A stretch of 64,000 nt of DNA from Desulfobulbaceae bacterium (GCA_018335795.1 JAGXRP010000033.1:69973-133972), one strand, 5' to 3'; shown: positions 43,780 through 53,900, counted from the stretch's first letter. A program made the numbers and translations. The notes: generated by a model from the letters alone, not told the origin.

Positions 43780-44004
43780 ATGGCAAGAATATGTCAATTA
43801 ACAGGTACAAAACCAATATCGGGTAATAACGTATCGCACGCTCATAACAAGACACGCAGAAGATTTTTGCCGAATCTTCAAAAAAAACGTATCTGGTTGC
43901 CCGAAGAAAAGCGATGGATTACTATCAAAGCTACTGCGAAAGCAATCAAAACTCTCGACAAAAAGGGCTTATATCAAATGCTTAAAGATTTGGAAAACAA
44001 ATAG
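43780..44004 (+). CDS. rpmB: 50S ribosomal protein L28
   Basis: The protein has 74 residues from the ATG at 43780 ([20 protein letters not shown]). [20 protein letters not shown] is the classic L28 block, followed by [20 protein letters not shown] longer in-frame reading to 43630 is an upstream extension and is rejected. TATTTTTG at 43731-43738 is a possible -7 element. A strong terminator follows, so it is a single-gene unit. Confidence 0.97.
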   Translation: MARICQLTGTKPISGNNVSHAHNKTRRRFLPNLQKKRIWLPEEKRWITIKATAKAIKTLDKKGLYQMLKDLENK

Positions 44005-44020
44005 TTGAAAAAAATATTAA

Positions 44021-44052
44021 AAAACGCAGCCAATTTGGTTGCGTTTTTTTTT
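44021..44052 (+). terminator. Rho-independent terminator of rpmB
   Basis: An 11-bp stem (44021-44031 with 44037-44047, one G-U pair) with a 5-base loop is followed by nine T (44044-44052). It lies 16 bases after the rpmB stop. Confidence 0.9.
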
Positions 44053-44080
44053 GCTATTGTTGTAACGTAAATTATATTTG
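44051..44080 (+). promoter_or_regulatory. Consensus Bacteroidota promoter for the flavodoxin gene
   Basis: TTG at 44051-44053, a 19-base spacer, then TATATTTG at 44073-44080, an exact fit to TTG-N19-TAnnTTTG. The TTG overlaps the T-tract of the rpmB terminator. A second -7-like TAAATTTG at 44096-44103 lies downstream without a matching TTG. Confidence 0.6.
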
Positions 44081-44143
44081 TTATTGATTTTTTACTAAAT
44101 TTGAAAAACATTTTTTTGTTAATTCACAAAACGGAGATTTATT

Positions 44144-44659
44144 ATGTTGATAGGAATTTTTTTCGGAACTAATACCGGAAACACAGAAACAGTTGTAGAA
44201 ATACTTGAAAAAGAGTTGAAAGTAAATGGATTTGAAGTTGATGTTCATGATATGTCAAGCGCTTCTGTAGATGATATGGCAAAATACGACCAATTCATTA
44301 TTGCAGTGCCAACATGGAATGATGGCGAATTGCAAGATGATTTTGATGCTGTATTCGGAGAATTTGAATCGTTTGACTTCTCGGGCAAAAAAGTCGCTTT
44401 TGTTGGCCTTGGTGATCAAGATGGTTATCCGGACAACTTCCTTGATGCAATTGGCATACTTGGAAAACCTGTCCTCAAAAATGGTGGTTCAATCTTTGGT
44501 TATTGGCCTACAGATGGTTATGAATTCACTACTTCAGCCGGATTGGCAGAAAATGGCAAATTCTTTGGACTTGGAATTGACCAAGACAACCAAGAAGACC
44601 AAACCGAAGATAGAATCAAATCTTGGGTAGCTCAAATCAAAGGCGAACTCGGAGTCTAA
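44144..44659 (+). CDS. fldA: Long-chain flavodoxin
   Basis: This 171-residue FMN protein has the phosphate loop FFGTNTGNTETV at residues 5-16. VPTWNDGELQDDF and FVGLGDQDGYPDNFLDAIG are the isoalloxazine loops and long-chain insertion. It shuttles low-potential electrons in the cytoplasm and can substitute for ferredoxin under iron limitation. A GGAG sits seven bases before the start. It is a stand-alone gene with its own promoter and a terminator shared with the opposing HAD gene. Confidence 0.95.
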   Translation: MLIGIFFGTNTGNTETVVEILEKELKVNGFEVDVHDMSSASVDDMAKYDQFIIAVPTWNDGELQDDFDAVFGEFESFDFSGKKVAFVGLGDQDGYPDNFLDAIGILGKPVLKNGGSIFGYWPTDGYEFTTSAGLAENGKFFGLGIDQDNQEDQTEDRIKSWVAQIKGELGV

Positions 44660-44681
44660 TTTTGACTGCTGAATTTCTTTA

Positions 44682-44710
44682 AAAGGGCTGTCTTACTCAG
44701 GCAGCCCTTT
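44682..44710. terminator. Bidirectional terminator between flavodoxin and HAD genes
   Basis: Arms 44682-44693 and 44699-44710 form a 12-bp stem with one G-U pair and a 5-base loop, flanked by A-rich and T-rich ends suitable for both strands. The loop and arm contain the stop codon of the minus-strand HAD gene (44695-44693). Confidence 0.85.
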
Positions 44711-45457
44711 CTTATTTTCCAGCAATTCAATGCAATGTGGGATATCATTCCAATCAAATACTTCTGCATTGGCTATTGTAGCTTTCATATTGTCTGCATC
44801 ACGATGTGTTGTTGTCGGGTCACCTGAAAACTTAATAGCCATCATCCCCAATTCTATTGCACCCTTTATATCAGTTTTCTCTATGTCTCCAATATGAAGA
44901 GCTTCGGAAGGACTTACATTGAATTCATTTAAAACCTTATTAAAGGCTTTAGGATGTGGTTTTGAAACACCGGTTTCATCACTAAAGCTAAAAGAGTTGA
45001 AATATTCAAGAACGCCATTATTTTTCATTAGTATTTGAAGCGTGCTACCAGGTGTAAAACCTGTATCGGATACGATTCCCAACTTATATTTAGAAGCTAA
45101 AATTGGCAATGCTTCGCTTACGTTTGTCATCATTTTTGGGGGATAGTTCAAAATTGAATCAGAGAAAACCTGTGTGACTTTGTCAATTGAAGTTTTGGAA
45201 AATGGTAGTTTCAGATAGCTCCAGAAAAATTCGATTGTTTCAACAGGTTTAGGTGTCCGTTGTTGATTTATCCAGATATTATTGAAAAATTCCCATGATG
45301 CTTTTAGAGCTAAATCCAAATCTTCGTCTGTAACAGATGTTCCTAGATGAGAAATCTCCTCCATGATTGTGTGATAACGTAGTGCATTTCTATGTTTACC
45401 GCCGGAGGAATCGAATAAAGTATTCCAAAAATCAATAGTTATAACTTTTAAACTCAT
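44693..45457 (-). CDS. HAD-superfamily hydrolase (DxWxT variant)
   Basis: The ATG at 45457 gives 254 residues opening MSLKVITIDFWNTLFDSSGG; the longer frame to 45496 adds a poorly supported 13-residue lead. Motif I keeps the nucleophile Asp, but the second Asp of DxDxT is Trp (DFWNT). Motif II lies in LGIVSDTGF, motif III near VSKPHPKAFNKVL and motif IV is HIGDIEKTDIKGA. The domain is a haloacid-dehalogenase-like phosphatase of the subfamily that commonly has DFWGTL-type motif I. The substrate is unknown. Confidence 0.85.
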   Translation of the reverse strand: MSLKVITIDFWNTLFDSSGGKHRNALRYHTIMEEISHLGTSVTDEDLDLALKASWEFFNNIWINQQRTPKPVETIEFFWSYLKLPFSKTSIDKVTQVFSDSILNYPPKMMTNVSEALPILASKYKLGIVSDTGFTPGSTLQILMKNNGVLEYFNSFSFSDETGVSKPHPKAFNKVLNEFNVSPSEALHIGDIEKTDIKGAIELGMMAIKFSGDPTTTHRDADNMKATIANAEVFDWNDIPHCIELLENKKGLPE

Positions 45458-45490
45458 TTTTGCTCTTTTGAAATAATATGTCACGATGCT

Positions 45491-45519
45491 TTGCACCTTA
45501 AATTTTATATTTATATTTG
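45491..45519 (+). promoter_or_regulatory. Bacteroidota-type promoter for the YD-repeat giant
   Basis: TTG at 45491-45493, an 18-base spacer, then TATATTTG at 45512-45519. The predicted start lies about 40 bases before the ATG at 45566. It also covers the region upstream of the divergent HAD gene. Confidence 0.5.
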
Positions 45520-45565
45520 AAATTCTGATTTTGAAACATTTAAAAGCGGTCTGTGTCTATTATTT

Positions 45566-48500
45566 ATGATGAAACTGAATTCCATATTTTTCTTTTTATT
45601 TTTTGCTTGTGCGAGTAATCCTTTATTAGCGCAAGAAAATTTTATCATCAAGCATGGTGACTCTATTGTTTCCGACCAACAAATTGGCTCTATGACAAGG
45701 GGCAAATATCATTTTCAACACTTTGTAAGCCCTGCTGCAGGGCTCGATAATGAACGTGAACAACTTTTGGTAAATACGGTATCAGGCAACTTACTATACA
45801 ATAGAACCGATTTCTTAAGTAATGATATTGGGTTTTCGATTAATGCAAAATTCACTTATAATAGTCTTAGCTCTTTCAACGGCAGATTTGGAGCAAAATG
45901 GCAGTTTTCATATAATATCAGGTATGCAACCAACAATGTCAATAAGAATGTGATGATTGTTCTTTCTGACGACAAAACAGAATTGTTCCAAAAAAGGTCC
46001 GATTCAGCCTTCCACCCTATTTATGGTTCAATCGGTCAACTTAAATTCGATAACGGAAACTATGTTTATACCGGTATTACAAATGATATTATAGCAAATG
46101 CTAATCCTTGTTATTACCAATTCAATGAGCCTGATAATCATTATGTCAGCAATATCAGTGATAATTTCGGCAATGAAATCAAATTTGAATATGTACAAAA
46201 CAGATTGACTCAAGTTGTATTTCCTTCAGGCAACAAACTGATTTTAAGTTACACAGATGAAAAATTGACAAAATTAAGATTTGGTGATACTCTAGAGATT
46301 ACCTATGAGTACGATGAGGAGGAGAATCTTATAAAAGTCATTTATCCGGATGCGACCTTTTACACATATGAATATGATGATTGCAACTTGTTACGCAAAA
46401 TAATTTTTCCAGCCGGAAACAGTATCAATATTGAATATGCTCCCGACCTATCAGTGCTAAAAGTGAATGTTGGCAATAATCTTGATTTTAGCTTTGTAAG
46501 CAATAGACAACTTAGAACTTTCAAAGTCATTTTGCCGAATAAAGCAAATTACCATTTTGATTATGATACACTTTTTAGGACTACTCGCATCGCAAATCCA
46601 AATGGTTCTACGGTTCTATATAGCTATAATGATAAATATGAACTAACCGTGGTTGAAAATCCTGAAGAATCAACCACCCGTTATTTCTATAACGATTTAG
46701 GTTTATTAACGATGACTATCAACCCTCTGAACCGACAAACGCTATATTCGTATGATTCAATTGGGAACTTGATGGAATATACCGACGCCGAAACCAATAA
46801 ATGGCAGTTTTCAAGAAATGAATCGGGAATCATCAACAAAATAACCGGTGGAAATAAAAGTTATGATTTCGATTTTGATAACAAAGGCATCTTAAAACGC
46901 TTCGAAATTGATGAACTTAGCATAAGATTCGACAATGATTCAAGAGGAAATCCGAGCCGAATAGCTTTTTCCGACCATATCCTGTATGATTTTCGTTATG
47001 ACCAATTTGGCTATATATCCTCATTTACACAGCCGGATAGGTTGATTTATGTCATCGAGAATAACTTCAAAGGTTTGTTCACTAAAATTGCATACCCTAA
47101 TCAAAGTTCAAAAGAGTTTGAATATATAAACAGCTCGAATCTATACAAAGTTATTAGAAATGATGGCGTTGTTCTCAAGTTTTTGTATGATAATGCAATG
47201 AGACCCGAATCATTCAAACTTGGAAATATTCCCGAGTTCATAGCTGAATACAAAAGCTACGATTCCATTATTTTTAAAACACCTATCCTATCGCAAGCCC
47301 ATTTAGTTTATGGAAAAAATCGAAAACTTGCATCACTTTACGATTTCAATAACATCGAATCCAATTATGATTACGACAAAAGAGATAATTTGATAGCTGA
47401 ATATATAACTAACAACAGAGTTTCAAGCCGTTATTACAATCTTAACAACGAAATGATTGAATGTACTGTTTTAGGTTTTCAAGAAACCTTTTCGTACGAT
47501 AAACTGTCGAGACTTATTACCTATTCTAATCCAAATGGTACAAAATCTTTCCAATATGATGCGTTTTCAAATTTGATTAATTATATATCTTCTTCAAATG
47601 TTCAGTATACTTTCCAATATGATTTTTTGAACAATCTTAGAACTATTCTTCGCAACTCACAATCTATGGCTACATTCAACTATGACATATACGGGAATCT
47701 AATCGCTTTAAACAAGCCAGGCCAGATTCACATCAATTATGAAAATGATGAGTTGGGACTTGCCAAATCTTTGACAATTAACAATGGTACACCAATTCAA
47801 TATCGGTACAATTCCTTAAGAAAGGTGTCGAGGATTAATAATGGGATGATTGAATTGACCTATATTTACGATAAAGTGAATAGATTATCAGAAATCAAAA
47901 AAGATAATAATCAGTTTAAGGCTTACTCTTATGATCAAATTGGCAAAGTCAGTGAAATTTTAAATAATGATATACCCAAAGCAAGTTATGAATATAATGC
48001 AATTGGCTCACTGAACCAAATCACTCAAAACGGTACTACACATAATTTAATGACGTCGCCAAAGTCATTATCTTTAAGTTATTTTGGTGACTTCAGTTAT
48101 ACGTATGGGTTCAGTGATTTTTATAAGCTCGAATCAGTTTCAAATACTACTAATGATGAGATTCGATTCATCTATGATGATGCTGAGAGATTGAGTGAAA
48201 TTTTAGCCGATGGATTAAAATTCGGATTTACATACAGTAATTCTTTACTAATCAGTTCATACACTGATGGCGATAATAACAGAGTCTCTTTGAATTACAG
48301 TCCTATAGGCAATTTGATTGCTATCATAGACCCAAATTTGAATTCAACCGGAATTTTACACGATGTCTTTGGAAACATTACAAGTTTTGTAAATAGTCAA
48401 AATAGACCGGTAACATTTCAATATGAAAATGACTTATTAGCCAAAATTAATTTCTCAAACGGTGATTCCATTAGATATATTTATAATCAATATGGGCAAC

Positions 48501-51500
48501 AAATCCGAAAAATAACTGAAAGAGCATTTGCAACAAATTATGAGTATAATTCCTTTGGGCTACTTTCCAAAGTCTATGATGCAAACATGTCGAAGTATTT
48601 TTCATATGACAAAGATATGAATTTGGCTCAAATTGTCAACGAGTTGAATGATACTTTAAAGATAAGTAATCAAAATAATCGAATAAAAAGCATCCAAATG
48701 TATGATTTTGATTTATCGGCAAGCTATTTGAATGGAAAACTTGTTTCCTTAGATTTGAATGGGTTACCCTTTTCAAGAATGACATATGATAATTTTGGTT
48801 TTGTGAATTCATATATTTACTTGAGTGATTACAAAATCATTCTAAGCAATAATCACACAGGATTGCTAAATCAAAAAACAGATTATAATAACTATACTGT
48901 TGTCAATTTCCGAGATAAAATCGGAAGAACTTTAAGAAAAAACTTTCACGATGCCACTTCGGAACTGTTTTCATATACTAATAGCGGGAAAATCTCATCT
49001 CTCATTGATAGGGCTAACTCTGAATTTTTGATTCGATACGACAAAGCTAAACGACCGATTAGCTTTATCGTAAACAGATTTGATTCATTGCGATACGTTT
49101 ACAATTCTGTTGGAGATATTATCAGAATTGCAGAGCCAATGGGGAACAGTTTTGAATTTCAATATAATTCTATGGGCAACTTGACTTCAATTATTTCTCC
49201 AATCGCATATATTCTTAATTTCAGCTACAACAAACAAGCAAATGACTTCAAGATGTACGATAATTCAGGCGATACAATTACATTCCGATTAGACAACTAC
49301 TATAGAATTGTAAGCAAAACAGACAAAATCGGCAGAGTGAGTAATTTAAGTTATGATAATTTAGGCAATAGGCTTAGTATAATTCAAAACGGTGATACAA
49401 ACCATATTTATCGCGAAGATAAATATGGCAGGATTACGAATTCTAAAAATTGCTCATCTACGAATTTATACTCTTATATCGGCAAGCAATTGAAACCAAG
49501 TTCAATTATAGCTAATAGTGTAGATTACGCAATCAATTCAAGCAATAAATTATTTGAAACATGGGTGAACAGCATACTTCAAACTACAATAAGTTTTAAC
49601 TTGAATCATAACATTACTTCAGTTACGATTCCAACAATAGGGACATACAATTATGTTTATGATGTAAATCAATATCTGGCACGTATCAGTCATTCAAACA
49701 AAAATTTAATCAATTTCAAATTTTCTCCTATCGGTGAAATTGAAAGTGTTGAGTATAATTCTTTGAAATATTTTTTTGCTTACGACACAAAAATCAATTT
49801 GCAAAGCATTGAAAAAGCCGGCAAAAGTTACTCCTACTATTATGATGGCAACTCAAATTTGATAATCAAGGATTACCCGACAGGATTTGATAATTTTTTT
49901 GAATATGATGATTGGAACCGATTGAAAATTCGTTTTGACCAATCAGGCAACGTTTTTGATTACACATATAATAACATTGGGCAAACCAAAACTATTTCAA
50001 AATCAAGTCCTGAGAATGAACTCATAACTTATGAATATGATAAAGCGGGCAGATTGCATCTTTTAAAGAATTTTCTTAATGGTCAAGAGCCGATTATTGC
50101 ATACCAATATGATAATCTCAATAATTTGAAATCATTAGCATTGAATGGTCAAAGCGTGATTCAAATCAGCAAAGCATCAAAATTATTTATTGATACAGTA
50201 AAATTTGGTTCCGAACATTCTATAATTGTGCATAAAAATAGTAGTGGTTTGCCATTACGAATTCAATATGATGATGATTCGGAGGTACGATACGAATATG
50301 ATTTGAAAAACAGACTTTCCAATGTAAGTATTTTCATTTCGGAAAATTTAGGCAAATCATATAATTACGTCTATGACAATGCTGATAGATTAGTAAAAAT
50401 ATCGAGTAATACCGATACTTCCCTTTTCGCTTTGACTTATAATGAATGGTCCGAATATACAAAGGTTGCTACTATGGACAATTCAACAATATTCGATTAT
50501 GATAATGCCGGAAGAGTAATCTCACGAAACGAAAATGGTGAATTGATACTCTACACTTACGGTTCAAACAGCAATATTCCACATAAAATTGCTGATGCTT
50601 TCATCTATACAAATGAGTCAGAGAATATTAGCTCAATTTCCAATGGCAATGAACAATACGGATTTTTCTATAATAATGAAGACCAATTGATTGGTTATTC
50701 CGGTCCAAATGGTGATTTCACCACATTGCGTTACAACAACGAAGGAATATTGTCAAAATCAATTAGTAAAGATACAATCCACTATTTTGATATTCCATTA
50801 CAAAGCCAATCACCCAATTATTTTGCTGTAACTAAAAACAGTAATTCATTGAAAATAAACAACTATTTTTACAATCTTTTCGACCATCAAGAGCTTTTGT
50901 TTTCATTAGATTCAAATGGAAACCCTAATCATTTGATAAAAGATATATTTGGTAACTTGCTTGCTTATTCATCAGCTGATTCAATTATATATAGTGAATA
51001 TTTCACTTATGATAATGTAGAGGAATCGAAATCACCCAATCCACAATATAAATTCAGGAACTTAGTATCAATTCCTGAAACAGATTTATATTATGACGGG
51101 GTAGATTTCTTTCATAAAGATTTCAAAATTTTTATTACTCGCAATAAACGCTTAGAACGGAATTCATCATTTTTGCCTATACTCGGCAAAATGAACACTA
51201 AGCCAAATTTGAGTGATTTGATAAAGTATCATATTGATTCTGAATTAATTATAGGAGGTACAGATAATTATAGTAAAATAGTTGAACAAATCAAAAGGGA
51301 CAACTTGATTGAGGAAATGATAAACGCTGAGTTGAATCTCCAATATAACCATTTCCAAACTTATAAAGTCAGAAGTCAGTTTAATCAACATAGAACAAAA
51401 TTCGATTTCCTGAGCCCAAATGATATAGATACCGATTACATAGTGGGCACTTCAAACAATAAAATGCCGGTTCTTGCAATGACTCCAACCGGGATGAATC

Positions 51501-52183
51501 TGCTTAGCGATACTGTATTCAAAAAAGCTTACATGGAGCCAATTATCTATGACTATCGCTTGATTCCACGTTACACAAGCAATCGAATCGAAAATATATT
51601 GAGTTTGATGAAATACTTAAAAATTGAAGGTGACCAATTTGTAAGAATACTCAATTTGATTAACAAACTGTTAACGATTGGTCAATATAAGCTACCTTCA
51701 AACATTACAGACATCTCTCCTATTTGCATTGATTTCATGATGATGGACTCCATAATGAGACAAAATGATTATGTACGTATAGTTGTTGATGCCTCAGAAC
51801 CGATTGACGAATGGCAAGAGTCATTGAATAACCTAAAAGCAAACTTTGAAATGTTCCAAAATGAGATAATTCAGCACAAAAAGAATTCTAACCGTCAGGT
51901 GGACATAATGAATCCCGGTTTTAAATTATACAAGCCAAATTTCGATATTCCGACAAGAATAAACCATGTACCAAGCATTTTTTATGATTACCTAAGAGTT
52001 CACGAGGAAAACATTTCTAACGTTATATCTAAAATGTTAAGTATTGAACTTAATGATGGATTAGACTCAAAATGTAGATATGACAGCACAATTGAACTGC
52101 CGTTTAGATTCGACACACTCGATGACTTGAATTTAAGAAATATTAGACCAATTTATCAAAATTATTTTCGTTTTTTACGTTAA
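45566..52183 (+). CDS. Giant secreted RHS/YD-repeat protein
   Basis: This 2205-residue protein has a signal peptide (MMKLNSIFFFLFFACASNPL). Most of its length (about 130-1800) is a chain of YD repeats of the type YxYDxxGNL (for example FSYDKLSRLITYSNPNG and YEYDKAGRLHLLKNF), which in RHS/teneurin proteins wrap into a hollow beta shell. Near 1826 a degenerate RHS-core-like segment appears (FRNLVSIPETDLYYDG), lacking the usual GRF-type autoproteolytic sequence. The remaining roughly 360 residues are mixed alpha/beta with no motif I recognise. No T9SS sorting domain, VgrG or PAAR gene is present. Function may be a surface or toxin-delivery shell. Confidence 0.85.
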   Translation: MMKLNSIFFFLFFACASNPLLAQENFIIKHGDSIVSDQQIGSMTRGKYHFQHFVSPAAGLDNEREQLLVNTVSGNLLYNRTDFLSNDIGFSINAKFTYNSLSSFNGRFGAKWQFSYNIRYATNNVNKNVMIVLSDDKTELFQKRSDSAFHPIYGSIGQLKFDNGNYVYTGITNDIIANANPCYYQFNEPDNHYVSNISDNFGNEIKFEYVQNRLTQVVFPSGNKLILSYTDEKLTKLRFGDTLEITYEYDEEENLIKVIYPDATFYTYEYDDCNLLRKIIFPAGNSINIEYAPDLSVLKVNVGNNLDFSFVSNRQLRTFKVILPNKANYHFDYDTLFRTTRIANPNGSTVLYSYNDKYELTVVENPEESTTRYFYNDLGLLTMTINPLNRQTLYSYDSIGNLMEYTDAETNKWQFSRNESGIINKITGGNKSYDFDFDNKGILKRFEIDELSIRFDNDSRGNPSRIAFSDHILYDFRYDQFGYISSFTQPDRLIYVIENNFKGLFTKIAYPNQSSKEFEYINSSNLYKVIRNDGVVLKFLYDNAMRPESFKLGNIPEFIAEYKSYDSIIFKTPILSQAHLVYGKNRKLASLYDFNNIESNYDYDKRDNLIAEYITNNRVSSRYYNLNNEMIECTVLGFQETFSYDKLSRLITYSNPNGTKSFQYDAFSNLINYISSSNVQYTFQYDFLNNLRTILRNSQSMATFNYDIYGNLIALNKPGQIHINYENDELGLAKSLTINNGTPIQYRYNSLRKVSRINNGMIELTYIYDKVNRLSEIKKDNNQFKAYSYDQIGKVSEILNNDIPKASYEYNAIGSLNQITQNGTTHNLMTSPKSLSLSYFGDFSYTYGFSDFYKLESVSNTTNDEIRFIYDDAERLSEILADGLKFGFTYSNSLLISSYTDGDNNRVSLNYSPIGNLIAIIDPNLNSTGILHDVFGNITSFVNSQNRPVTFQYENDLLAKINFSNGDSIRYIYNQYGQQIRKITERAFATNYEYNSFGLLSKVYDANMSKYFSYDKDMNLAQIVNELNDTLKISNQNNRIKSIQMYDFDLSASYLNGKLVSLDLNGLPFSRMTYDNFGFVNSYIYLSDYKIILSNNHTGLLNQKTDYNNYTVVNFRDKIGRTLRKNFHDATSELFSYTNSGKISSLIDRANSEFLIRYDKAKRPISFIVNRFDSLRYVYNSVGDIIRIAEPMGNSFEFQYNSMGNLTSIISPIAYILNFSYNKQANDFKMYDNSGDTITFRLDNYYRIVSKTDKIGRVSNLSYDNLGNRLSIIQNGDTNHIYREDKYGRITNSKNCSSTNLYSYIGKQLKPSSIIANSVDYAINSSNKLFETWVNSILQTTISFNLNHNITSVTIPTIGTYNYVYDVNQYLARISHSNKNLINFKFSPIGEIESVEYNSLKYFFAYDTKINLQSIEKAGKSYSYYYDGNSNLIIKDYPTGFDNFFEYDDWNRLKIRFDQSGNVFDYTYNNIGQTKTISKSSPENELITYEYDKAGRLHLLKNFLNGQEPIIAYQYDNLNNLKSLALNGQSVIQISKASKLFIDTVKFGSEHSIIVHKNSSGLPLRIQYDDDSEVRYEYDLKNRLSNVSIFISENLGKSYNYVYDNADRLVKISSNTDTSLFALTYNEWSEYTKVATMDNSTIFDYDNAGRVISRNENGELILYTYGSNSNIPHKIADAFIYTNESENISSISNGNEQYGFFYNNEDQLIGYSGPNGDFTTLRYNNEGILSKSISKDTIHYFDIPLQSQSPNYFAVTKNSNSLKINNYFYNLFDHQELLFSLDSNGNPNHLIKDIFGNLLAYSSADSIIYSEYFTYDNVEESKSPNPQYKFRNLVSIPETDLYYDGVDFFHKDFKIFITRNKRLERNSSFLPILGKMNTKPNLSDLIKYHIDSELIIGGTDNYSKIVEQIKRDNLIEEMINAELNLQYNHFQTYKVRSQFNQHRTKFDFLSPNDIDTDYIVGTSNNKMPVLAMTPTGMNLLSDTVFKKAYMEPIIYDYRLIPRYTSNRIENILSLMKYLKIEGDQFVRILNLINKLLTIGQYKLPSNITDISPICIDFMMMDSIMRQNDYVRIVVDASEPIDEWQESLNNLKANFEMFQNEIIQHKKNSNRQVDIMNPGFKLYKPNFDIPTRINHVPSIFYDYLRVHEENISNVISKMLSIELNDGLDSKCRYDSTIELPFRFDTLDDLNLRNIRPIYQNYFRFLR

Positions 52184-52232
52184 TCTATTTTTACAAAAAC
52201 TTTTATAAAATATCCCAAAGAATCAGACATTC

Positions 52233-53867
52233 ATGAAATATATACAAAGACTGACATTTATAAACATTTTCTCGATTTCGATTCTTGTAATATTAGGCGC
52301 ATGTTCAAGTTCACCTAAATCAAACAAATATGATATTTCTAATATTTTAGCTAAAGATTTCATCATACAGGTGGACACAACAAGATTGCAAAAAGCAGCC
52401 ATCAGTCATGTTGTTCGTGGGTCAACTCTTCAAAATCAAGGTGAATTTGCACTTTCGGTAATCGAATTTCAGGAAGCATTGCGATATGACAAAAGTCCGG
52501 GAATTTATCTTGCTTTAGCCAATTCTTATAGAAACCTTTTCAAATTTGAATTAGCTCACGAGTCTGTCAGTCATGCAATTGCATTAGACCCTGGATTCGA
52601 ACCTGCATACCTTTTATTAGCTGAAATTCTCATTCCACTCAGAAAATACGATGAAGCGATTCAAACACTTGAGTATTGCTACGATAAATTTGGTAAAGTT
52701 GAGTTGCTAATATATATCGCAAGTGTTTATGAATACACAGACAAACGCAAAGCACTTGAGTATTTTTCTAAGGTACCCGAAGATAAATTGGACTTGTTCA
52801 CTTTGTATCGAATTTCGGAATTATCGAAATCATTGAATGACACAATCCGTCAAAAAAAGACCCTATTGAAAATGATTGCAAAAGCACCTGATAATTTCAA
52901 TCCTCATAGTGTTATGCTTGATTTTTATTTGGATAACAAGGACTTAGAAAGTGCTATAGATCTGATATTTTCTACTGAGAAAAAGTGGAATTTTGATGAC
53001 TTGAAATCAATGTATTCAAGAGTTGGTGTGTTTTTTTTGATGAATTCATTCCAAACGGACACTGTGCAAGCTCGAAGATATGTGGAAAAGGTCGATAACA
53101 GATTCCAATTTGATGAATTCATGCAATTTGTCGGGGGTGCTGTCAATCAACAAATCGGCGATACAGTCAAAGCTGATAAATTTTTAACCTATTTGCTGAA
53201 AAATGGTGAAAATAAAGCTTTCAATGCGGTTGAAATTGCACAGATTTATGTCTTTTCAAGCAGATGGGACAAAGTAATTGAAGTATTGAAGGATTTTGAA
53301 AACTCAGAAGATGATATGCGTTATCATTATTTTTTAGGCATTGCTTACATGCAAACTCATGACTATCAAACTGCTGAAAACTTAATGTTGCAAGCATTAA
53401 AGTTAGATAGCGATAATGCCGATATATTGTCTAATCTAGGGTTTATTTATCATGAATTGGACGATTATGATAAGTCTAATCAATATTACAAAAAGGCTAT
53501 GATGATTATGCCTGATAATGCACTTTTGAATAATAATTATGCATATACACTATCTGAACAAAATATTGATTTGCAAAAAGCTTTGGAAATGTCTGAATTT
53601 TCATTGAAGGAAGACCCCGAAAATGCCTCTTATCTTGACACTTATGGCTGGATAATGTTTAAAATGGGGAAATATGATAAGGCGCTGGAATATTTGTTAA
53701 AGTCCTACACAAACACGGAATCTATTTCGGCTGAGATATGTTTGCATCTTGTAGAAGTTTATTTGAAGTTGAATGACACAGCGAATGCAAAAAAATATCT
53801 TAATATTGGTTTAGATATGTTTCCGAAAGACAAAAAATTGTTAGATTTGTCAGATAAAATTAAGTAA
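52233..53867 (+). CDS. TPR-repeat lipoprotein
   Basis: This 544-residue protein has a lipoprotein signal (ILVILGACSSSP; Cys near residue 24). At least eight tetratricopeptide-like units follow, densest from about 55 to 130 and 350 to 530 (for example AEIYLALANSYRNL-type helices, ADILSNLGFIYHELDDYDKS, ASYLDTYGWIMFKMGKYDKA). The layout resembles large outer-membrane TPR lipoproteins of Bacteroidota that organise envelope complexes. It lies 50 bases after the YD-repeat giant and 33 bases before motA, so it may belong with either. No enzymatic motif is seen. Confidence 0.83.
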   Translation: MKYIQRLTFINIFSISILVILGACSSSPKSNKYDISNILAKDFIIQVDTTRLQKAAISHVVRGSTLQNQGEFALSVIEFQEALRYDKSPGIYLALANSYRNLFKFELAHESVSHAIALDPGFEPAYLLLAEILIPLRKYDEAIQTLEYCYDKFGKVELLIYIASVYEYTDKRKALEYFSKVPEDKLDLFTLYRISELSKSLNDTIRQKKTLLKMIAKAPDNFNPHSVMLDFYLDNKDLESAIDLIFSTEKKWNFDDLKSMYSRVGVFFLMNSFQTDTVQARRYVEKVDNRFQFDEFMQFVGGAVNQQIGDTVKADKFLTYLLKNGENKAFNAVEIAQIYVFSSRWDKVIEVLKDFENSEDDMRYHYFLGIAYMQTHDYQTAENLMLQALKLDSDNADILSNLGFIYHELDDYDKSNQYYKKAMMIMPDNALLNNNYAYTLSEQNIDLQKALEMSEFSLKEDPENASYLDTYGWIMFKMGKYDKALEYLLKSYTNTESISAEICLHLVEVYLKLNDTANAKKYLNIGLDMFPKDKKLLDLSDKIK

Positions 53868-53900
53868 AAAACAAAATCCTTAAAATAAATTGGATAAACG

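Noticed and set aside
45566-52183. Type VI secretion Rhs effector with immunity gene
   Set aside because: The protein has a Sec signal peptide and no VgrG, PAAR or small immunity-like gene beside it; the downstream gene is a TPR lipoprotein.
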